A stretch of 24,883 nt of DNA from positions 1-24,883 of IMG/VR virus record IMGVR_UViG_3300021085_000203, one strand, 5' to 3'. Shown here piece after piece: positions 20,360 through 24,883 of the stretch; positions within the stretch are counted from its first letter, which is position 1; the number at the start of each line of letters is the position of its first letter. A program made the translations under genes and the position numbers. The notes under the pieces are model-generated. The model worked only from the letters and a program-made list of their open reading frames with translations, did not search any database and was not told the DNA's origin. Origin of the DNA: a virus.

Positions 20360-20883
20360 TATATAATCTCAAATTGAGCGAATCTAAACGTTGCATTAAA
20401 CGTTAGATATGTTACATCTCCTGTAGTAGCATTTAAATCAATGGCACTTAACGCCGTTGGAATACAGTCTTGATATTTAATCTTCACAGATTGATTATTT
20501 TGACTAGACAAAACTATAACAGTTATGTCTGAATATATTGATGATACCGGAGTCTCTAGTATTCCTCTGGTATTTGTTTCTATTGTTCTCTCCAACCAAG
20601 ATTGCATCTCTTTATAACCAGTCATATCTTCATCTAAGATAAGAGTAAGTTCTAATTCTGAATACGTAATCTTGTCTCCAGCTAGAGGGACTGAAGTTAT
20701 TTGTCTGACAGGAAGGTCTACTACATTCACTGTAGCGCCGGGATGCATCACTGACTGCGCAAAATATTGTAGATTTGCATAGTACCCTTTATTGATGACA
20801 ATGCGAAACCCAGTAGGCTGTAGAAATCCTTTATTCTCTGTTAGAGTACTTTCTAGTATTCCTGTAGTAGTTGTGACTGGCAT
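20359..20883 (-). CDS. 19: gp19-family tail tube-like protein
   Basis: A 174-residue structural protein of the T4 gp19 tail tube family. Family features are FRIVINKGYYANLQYFAQSV near the start, LPVRQITSVPLAGDKITYSE (loop and strand), LELTLILDEDMTGYKEMQSW, and the end TFNATFRFAQFEII. In T4, gene 19 lies between 18 and 20, upstream of the head genes; here this gene lies after 23, so it may be a second tube-like protein (for example a tail-tip or completion protein) rather than the main tube subunit. It is preceded by an exact late promoter box and AGAGG. The symbol indicates family, not proven orthology. Confidence 0.65.
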   Translation of the reverse strand: MPVTTTTGILESTLTENKGFLQPTGFRIVINKGYYANLQYFAQSVMHPGATVNVVDLPVRQITSVPLAGDKITYSELELTLILDEDMTGYKEMQSWLERTIETNTRGILETPVSSIYSDITVIVLSSQNNQSVKIKYQDCIPTALSAIDLNATTGDVTYLTFNATFRFAQFEII

Positions 20884-20908
20884 GATAACCTCTTTTAATC
20901 TATACCTT

Positions 20909-20916
20909 TATTTATA
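20909..20916 (-). promoter_or_regulatory. T4-type late promoter box before the tail tube-like gene
   Basis: Exact TATAAATA on the minus strand, 26 bp before the ATG, right after the gp23 terminator. It should be read by gp55-RNA polymerase and would serve the tail tube-like gene, the oxygenase, uvsY, uvsW and the Sm-like gene. Confidence 0.85.
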
Positions 20917-20930
20917 CAAAAATTAAGATA

Positions 20931-20955
20931 AAAAAAGGGAGACCGAAGTCTCCCC
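20931..20955 (-). terminator. Intrinsic terminator after gp23
   Basis: GGGGAGAC-TTCG-GTCTCCC followed by seven T on the minus strand: a stable G/C stem with a UUCG tetraloop and U tract, the clearest terminator in the window. Confidence 0.95.
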
Positions 20956-20962
20956 TAAAATG

Positions 20963-20977
20963 ATCCCTTTTGGGGAT
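20963..20977 (-). other. Second small hairpin between gp23 stop and terminator
   Basis: ATCCC-CAAAA-GGGAT, a 5-bp stem 16 bp after the gp23 stop and before the terminator. It may stabilise the very abundant capsid mRNA. Confidence 0.4.
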
Positions 20978-20993
20978 TCTAGTTTTTATAATC

Positions 20994-22289
20994 TTATGCG
21001 AGGATGTTGTCCACACGGAAGATTCTGTAGTACTGGTTGGTTTTAGCAGCAGCTAGGTTATCTGAAGGAGTAGGTCCAACAAATGGGTTAGAAGTCATAC
21101 CATAACGAGTCTTGAATCCGATTCGTGGCTGGAAGTCATTCTCACCGACAGCTTTAACCATCTGTAGAGGTACATATGGGCAGTAGAAAATACCTGAGTC
21201 ATATGGGTTAGTACCCTTATAACCGACAGTGATATAATCAGTAGTTGCGTATGGATCGATGTAAACCTTAGTACGACCATTAAGAACACCAGCAAAAGTA
21301 TTACCAGTGTCGTCTACCTGTAGAGTAGTGCTCATAGCAGGAGTGTAGTCCAACATACCTGAAGCGGAAAGTGCAGTAGCAACGTCTGAAGAACAGATAA
21401 CGATGTTACCCTTACCACGACGAGTTTCTTTAGCAATTACGTTCGCTTCACGATCTAATTGTACAACTAGACCTTTGAACTTCTCAGCAGACCAACGGCC
21501 GTCAGCATCTGAAGAAAGATCAAAAATACCTTTCTTGGTAACGTTTGCTTGTTGTGCGCCAGTGATTGCCTGTGAGTTGATTGTACGGATAACTTCACGG
21601 TTGATTTCTGCAAGAATTTCAGTTGACAAGATGTTTGCCAATTCTGTTTCTGCATCCAAACCGTGGATAGCTTTCAAGTCTTGAGCAAGTTCAAGAGAGT
21701 ATTCTGCTTTCAAAGCACGTGACTTTGCAGTAACAGTTGACTTCTCGATAGTGAAACCCATCTCAGCGAAAGAGTTACCAGTGTTACCTAGAGCTTCAGC
21801 ATCAGCTGTCTCCATTCCAGCAGCAGCAAGATCAGTTACTCGAGCGCCTTCAGAATCGATACCAGCAAAACCAGAACCGTCAGCAGGCTTGTTTGAACCG
21901 TCGCCAGAGAAACCAGTTTTAGCTTCGTCGAAAAATGCTTCGTCATTAGAAGTTGAACCGCCATTATATCTTGACTTCATAGCAAAGATAAGACCAGTAG
22001 GACCAGACATAGGTTGAACACCACAAACGTCATAAGCCATCAAGTTAGGCATTGCACGACGTACCAATGAGATCAATACTGGATCCCATCGTGACTGTGA
22101 TGTAGTGTTATTTGCCGCAGTTTCAGTGATGAAACCAGACTCTTGTAGGTGTTGCTCGTTCATTGCTTTTTCTTGGTTCTCAAGAACGGCAGCAGTTACA
22201 GCTTTACGCTGATGATCTCGAATAGTTCCGGCACTCTCTTCATTCAGTACTGGAGACCACTTTTCGATTAGTGTATCAAAAGATTGCAT
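20994..22289 (-). CDS. 23: Major capsid protein gp23
   Basis: Main head subunit (HK97 fold), 431 residues as precursor (T4: 521; marine forms are shorter). The strongly conserved block RWDPVLISLVRRAMPNLMAY, then DVCGVQPMSGPTGLIFAMKS, is the usual gp23 marker region. The C-terminus GFKTRYGMTSNPF is also typical. A prohead-protease site of the L/I-x-E type is visible at ITE56 (FITE-TAANN) and another at LQE50, so mature gp23 probably begins near residue 57. AAGGA is 8 nt upstream of the ATG and gene 22 ends 12 bp before it. Confidence 0.98.
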   Translation of the reverse strand: MQSFDTLIEKWSPVLNEESAGTIRDHQRKAVTAAVLENQEKAMNEQHLQESGFITETAANNTTSQSRWDPVLISLVRRAMPNLMAYDVCGVQPMSGPTGLIFAMKSRYNGGSTSNDEAFFDEAKTGFSGDGSNKPADGSGFAGIDSEGARVTDLAAAGMETADAEALGNTGNSFAEMGFTIEKSTVTAKSRALKAEYSLELAQDLKAIHGLDAETELANILSTEILAEINREVIRTINSQAITGAQQANVTKKGIFDLSSDADGRWSAEKFKGLVVQLDREANVIAKETRRGKGNIVICSSDVATALSASGMLDYTPAMSTTLQVDDTGNTFAGVLNGRTKVYIDPYATTDYITVGYKGTNPYDSGIFYCPYVPLQMVKAVGENDFQPRIGFKTRYGMTSNPFVGPTPSDNLAAAKTNQYYRIFRVDNILA

Positions 22290-22301
22290 TTTAGTAATTC
22301 C

Positions 22302-23339
22302 TTATTTTTTAGAGGTTTTTCTAAGAGTAGTTAAGTAGTGCTCCATTACTGAAGAAACTTCAACTTCTTCATCAGCTTCTTCAACAAGTGATTCAGCTTC
22401 ATTGGTCTGCTCTACGATTTCTTTAGCGAAGTAAGATTCTTTGATAGTAGCAATTTTCTGAGTGAATTCTTCTTCACTTTCAAAATCAATGCTTTCTACA
22501 AGTCCTTTTAACTTCTCAGTTTGGGTGTCAGCTAGGTCACGACATGCTTCGGAGATAATAGACTCACGTTTGTAAGTTTCTAACTCTTCAGCTAGAGCAA
22601 TTGCATCACCAGTAGTAGAATTTAACTTCTCTTCTAGTTCTGTAACTTGTTCTGATAGATCGTCAACTAGGTCAACTTTAGTTTCTGGTACTTCGACATA
22701 AGATTCTACAAATACGTCTCTCATCTTGGTCATAAAGTTCTCAGCAATTTCAGTACGGAGACCGTTCTGGATTGCAACCTTATTGTCTTCTACCCAAGAC
22801 TCAACAACGTAGTTCAAGTATGAATCGACAGAAGAAACCAAATCTTCTTTGATTGTAGCAACTTCTTCCGCGAGTTCTTCCTGATACTGTTCTTCAAGTC
22901 GGTTAACTTCTTCAGATAACTTAGACTTGACAGCAGCTTCAAAAATTACCGCAGTTTTTTCTTTGAACTCTTCTGAAAGAGTCGCTTCGCTTTGACATAG
23001 AGCATCGATTTCAGATGTAGTATCTGAACCTTCGATTACTAGGTCTTCAGCATCAACGCCTTCGCATACTTTTGAGTATGCAGCTTGTAGATCACCTTTC
23101 TTCATTTTGCTCATGCTTTTATACATAGCATTGATCATACCAGCTTTTGTTTTAGGCAAAGAAGTTTTAGTTGTCGCTTTTGTCGCCTTATCGACAGATG
23201 CAATAGATTCGTCTTCGCTTGGCGCTTTAACGTCTGTTGCTCCACCTTTAGGCTCTTGCGCTTCTTCGAGAGTTTCCTCCACGATTTCGTTAATATCTTC
23301 GTCGTGAAGTTCAACTTCGACTTTACTTTCTTCAGTCAT
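22302..23339 (-). CDS. 22: Prohead core scaffold protein gp22
   Basis: Internal scaffolding core of the prohead, degraded by gp21 during maturation. It is 345 residues (T4: 269). It is very acidic and almost entirely helical with coiled coils. A Glu-rich N-terminus (VELHDEDINEIVEETLEEAQ) is followed by a basic segment KTKAGMINAMYKSMSKMKKG (about 66-85), common in marine gp22, then long helical arms. Several L/I-x-E sites that the protease could cut are present. GGAG 6 nt upstream of the ATG. Confidence 0.92.
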   Translation of the reverse strand: MTEESKVEVELHDEDINEIVEETLEEAQEPKGGATDVKAPSEDESIASVDKATKATTKTSLPKTKAGMINAMYKSMSKMKKGDLQAAYSKVCEGVDAEDLVIEGSDTTSEIDALCQSEATLSEEFKEKTAVIFEAAVKSKLSEEVNRLEEQYQEELAEEVATIKEDLVSSVDSYLNYVVESWVEDNKVAIQNGLRTEIAENFMTKMRDVFVESYVEVPETKVDLVDDLSEQVTELEEKLNSTTGDAIALAEELETYKRESIISEACRDLADTQTEKLKGLVESIDFESEEEFTQKIATIKESYFAKEIVEQTNEAESLVEEADEEVEVSSVMEHYLTTLRKTSKK

Positions 23340-23348
23340 AATTGACTC

Positions 23349-24011
23349 CTATATTTTAGATTTGATTAACGAGAGGAAATTCTTAAACTCACGAATTTGC
23401 ACTTCTGGACGATGCGCAACCGTTGCTTGTTTGATTTCAGTCTCCATCTCTTCAATTACTTGAGGTTCTAGAATCCCATTATTCCAAATCCAATCTACAC
23501 CTTCCATTATACCATTAACGAAAGCATCAGGTGCACTTGGATCTTGTACGATATCTACCGTACTAAGAATAAAGTCTTCTTTGACGTAGTTTACGCCATT
23601 TCTTGTCTCAAGACTTCCCATACCACGAGTTGAGACACCTAACTGTACACCACCCTCAAGAAGACCTTTGACAATCTTTCCCATTGGGGTATCTAGTATT
23701 TGTGCCTTTCCGATCACATCATTGCCTTCTAATTTAAGGTCAGTGATGAGATGCGAAACTTTATCCAAGTTAACAGTTGGGCCTTCAGGATGATTTAACT
23801 CACCTACCGCCCTCTTCTTGTTAACCTGTTCGGTCACGTATTTTGATACTGCCGATTCCATTATAGGTTTCGGGTATACACGACCATTACGATTCTTTTT
23901 GTCTGCTTGCGCAAAAACGCCTTCTATAACGTATGATTTCTCACCGTTCTCTTTGGCTTCCACAATGCATTGTACATCATTATTTTCATTAAACTCAGTA
24001 ATAAGTTTCAT
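23349..24011 (-). CDS. 21: Prohead maturation protease gp21
   Basis: Serine protease that processes gp22, gp23 and core proteins, 220 residues (T4: 212). YVIEGVFAQADKKNRNGRVY is the N-terminal family marker, VGELNHPEG holds the catalytic His74, and LGVSTRGMGSL the nucleophile Ser127. DFILSTVDIVQDPSAPDAFV is also conserved in T4-type proteases. The start overlaps the stop of the small gene upstream (TAATG), which indicates coupling. Confidence 0.95.
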   Translation of the reverse strand: MKLITEFNENNDVQCIVEAKENGEKSYVIEGVFAQADKKNRNGRVYPKPIMESAVSKYVTEQVNKKRAVGELNHPEGPTVNLDKVSHLITDLKLEGNDVIGKAQILDTPMGKIVKGLLEGGVQLGVSTRGMGSLETRNGVNYVKEDFILSTVDIVQDPSAPDAFVNGIMEGVDWIWNNGILEPQVIEEMETEIKQATVAHRPEVQIREFKNFLSLIKSKI

Positions 24012-24238
24012 TATAGTTTACCGCCTAGTTCTTTTACCGTACTCTTGAGTGCTTTCATTGCTTCACCCTGAGACTTAAATACATCTAGTTTGTCACCATC
24101 AATGTAAACAGTGAAACCTTTAGGTTCCTTAATAATAGAGACAGAAGCTTTAGCAATACGTCCACCAGCCTTACCAGAAAAAACAACATCACCTTTCGGT
24201 TGTTTTCCTTTTTCTCTAATTTCTTTAAAAGATTTCAA
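24011..24238 (-). CDS. Small prohead-core-region protein upstream of 21
   Basis: A 75-residue basic protein starting with TTG at 24238 (AAAGG 8 nt upstream); an ATT 6 nt further upstream is the only other in-frame candidate before a stop. MKSFKEIREKGKQPKG is followed by two strand-helix units (KASVSIIKEPKGFTVYIDGD, FKSQGEAMKALKSTVKELGG). It occupies the place of T4 gene 68 (a core protein between 67 and 21) but is half its length, so I give no symbol. It is the first gene after the late promoter box at 24257-24264 and is coupled to 21. Confidence 0.72.
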   Translation of the reverse strand: MKSFKEIREKGKQPKGDVVFSGKAGGRIAKASVSIIKEPKGFTVYIDGDKLDVFKSQGEAMKALKSTVKELGGKL

Positions 24239-24256
24239 TTTAATACCTTTACTTAG

Positions 24257-24264
24257 TATTTATA
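24257..24264 (-). promoter_or_regulatory. T4-type late promoter box before the head genes
   Basis: Exact TATAAATA on the minus strand, 19 bp before the TTG start of the small core-region gene. Expected to drive that gene, 21, 22 and 23 up to the terminator at 20931. Confidence 0.85.
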
Positions 24265-24292
24265 CAAATTACATTCTTAAAATAAAAATATT

Positions 24293-24556
24293 TTATACTG
24301 CGTCTTCTTCCGCAACACTCTCTTCTTCAGAATCCTCTTCTTCCAACTCGGACTCCAACTCAGATTCTAAATCAGTTTCATTCTCTAAGGGTTCATTAAA
24401 AATATCAGATGCTACAACAACTTTTTCTGCATCCAGTGCAGTATTAACCTTGTCACCCAAAACACTAGAAAATATAGATTCAGCTCTATTGAATTCTTTT
24501 TCACCTACGGCATTAATAAAATCATTTATTGTCATTTCTTGATTATCTTCGTTCAT
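24293..24556 (-). CDS. 67: Prohead core protein gp67
   Basis: Small internal prohead core protein of 87 residues (T4: 80). The helical N-terminal part (MTINDFINAVGEKEFNRAES) followed by an extremely acidic tail (ESELESELEEEDSEEE) is the gp67 layout, and the gene follows 20 as in T4. The chosen start is ATG 24556 with GGAG 7 nt upstream and 1 nt after the gp20 stop; a longer frame from 24577 lies inside gene 20 and has no ribosome site. T4 gp67 is cleaved to internal peptides by gp21. Confidence 0.85.
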   Translation of the reverse strand: MNEDNQEMTINDFINAVGEKEFNRAESIFSSVLGDKVNTALDAEKVVVASDIFNEPLENETDLESELESELEEEDSEEESVAEEDAV

Positions 24557-24557
24557 A

Positions 24558-24883
24558 TTATACTCCAAGTTCATCATCTACTTCGTCGTCGCTTTGTGCA
24601 TTTTCAGCTTCGACCTGTTTTGCCATATCTTCGATATCTTCATCACCAAATCTCATGACATTCTTCATTACCCACTCACGCGAGAAATATTCGCCTACAT
24701 ACTGAGAGACTTGATCCATAGTCTGGAGTCTTTCTCTAAGTATTTCCGATTCTTTTAGTTCCGCAAAGTGATTGTCTCGCAAGAAGTCAACGTTGATATC
24801 TGACTTCCAACTTTCCCAATCTAGCTCAGTGCACACACCTTTCAGAAGCAATTGTTTCTTAAGAATTGATATGAATAGATTAG
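24558..24883 (-). CDS. 20: Portal vertex protein gp20, C-terminal part (5' end outside window)
   Basis: The last 108 codons of the portal (connector) protein; the frame is open through the right edge (NLFISILKKQLLLKGVCTEL). ISILKKQLLLKGVCT, then INVDFLRDNHFAELKESEIL, then VGEYFSREWVMKNVMRFGDE match the T4 gp20 C-terminal pattern of ILKTQLILKGI...YFAELKEAEIL...IGKYIS. It ends with a short acidic tail. Gene 67 starts 1 nt after its stop. Confidence 0.93.
   Translation of the reverse strand, partial: NLFISILKKQLLLKGVCTELDWESWKSDINVDFLRDNHFAELKESEILRERLQTMDQVSQYVGEYFSREWVMKNVMRFGDEDIEDMAKQVEAENAQSDDEVDDELGV

Noticed and set aside
24111-24542. 143-codon plus-strand frame opposite gp67 and the small core gene
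   Set aside because: Ser-rich translation comes from the antisense of Glu/Asp codons of gp67; no ribosome site.
1-24883. CRISPR array, insertion sequence, integrase or attachment site
   Set aside because: No direct-repeat array, transposase or integrase motif was seen; the content is that of a lytic phage core.

Overview
This window is a piece of the genome of a T4-like, strictly lytic tailed phage (a myovirus). It runs from the C-terminus of the portal protein gp20 at the right edge to the N-terminal half of the replicative helicase gp41 at the left edge. All protein genes but one, and all tRNAs, lie on the minus strand, so the biological order is right to left. The DNA is AT-rich. Recognisable T4 core genes are gp20 (partial), gp67, gp21, gp22, gp23, a gp19-family tail tube protein, UvsY, UvsW, gp55, gp47, gp46, gp45, gp44, gp62, RegA, gp43, UvsX and gp41 (partial). 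The gene order and the accessory genes (Hsp20, a MazG-like protein, 2OG-oxygenase-like and JmjC-like proteins) resemble marine T4-like phages (cyanophage, pelagiphage or vibriophage type) more than coliphage T4. No photosynthesis gene is present and the host cannot be fixed from this window.

Layout, right to left. (1) 24.9-21.0 kb: head morphogenesis (portal end, core protein gp67, a small core-region protein, protease gp21, scaffold gp22, major capsid gp23). A perfect T4 late promoter box (TATAAATA) precedes the small-protein/gp21/22/23 run, and a strong intrinsic terminator follows gp23. (2) 20.9-17.3 kb: a second TATAAATA box precedes a tightly packed run of gp19-like tail tube, an oxygenase-like protein, UvsY, UvsW and an Sm-like small protein. 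(3) 17.3-12.4 kb: late sigma factor gp55, the Mre11/Rad50-like nuclease gp47/gp46, and clamp gp45, each with its own sigma-70-type promoter. (4) 12.44-12.13 kb: tRNA-Glu, a degenerate tRNA-like element, tRNA-Gly and tRNA-Arg, packed 4-5 nt apart and probably processed from the gp45 transcript. (5) 11.9-9.2 kb: clamp loader gp44/gp62 with MazG, RegA and a JmjC-like oxygenase. (6) 9.2-7.4 kb: a single plus-strand gene, Hsp20, a 40-residue membrane peptide missed by simple ORF calling, and a GT25-like glycosyltransferase candidate. (7) 7.4-1 kb: DNA polymerase gp43, then an operon of a primase-like protein, a UDP-glucuronate 4-epimerase-like protein, a UDP-glucose dehydrogenase-like protein and UvsX. 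(8) 1-0 kb: a small acidic protein and gp41.

The core genes make a complete leading-strand machine (gp43, gp45, gp44/62), helicase, recombination-dependent replication (UvsX, UvsY, UvsW, gp46/47), late transcription (gp55 with gp45 as activator) and capsid assembly. The most interesting non-core content is a UDP-sugar pathway translationally coupled between a primase-like gene and uvsX; a 15-nt leader element shared exactly by gp43 and gp44 (possible RegA operator); a structured hsp20 leader that looks like an RNA thermometer; a precise family of 17-bp-spaced promoters, four with a conserved AATAGTG element; and two promoters so close to their start codons that the mRNAs should be leaderless.
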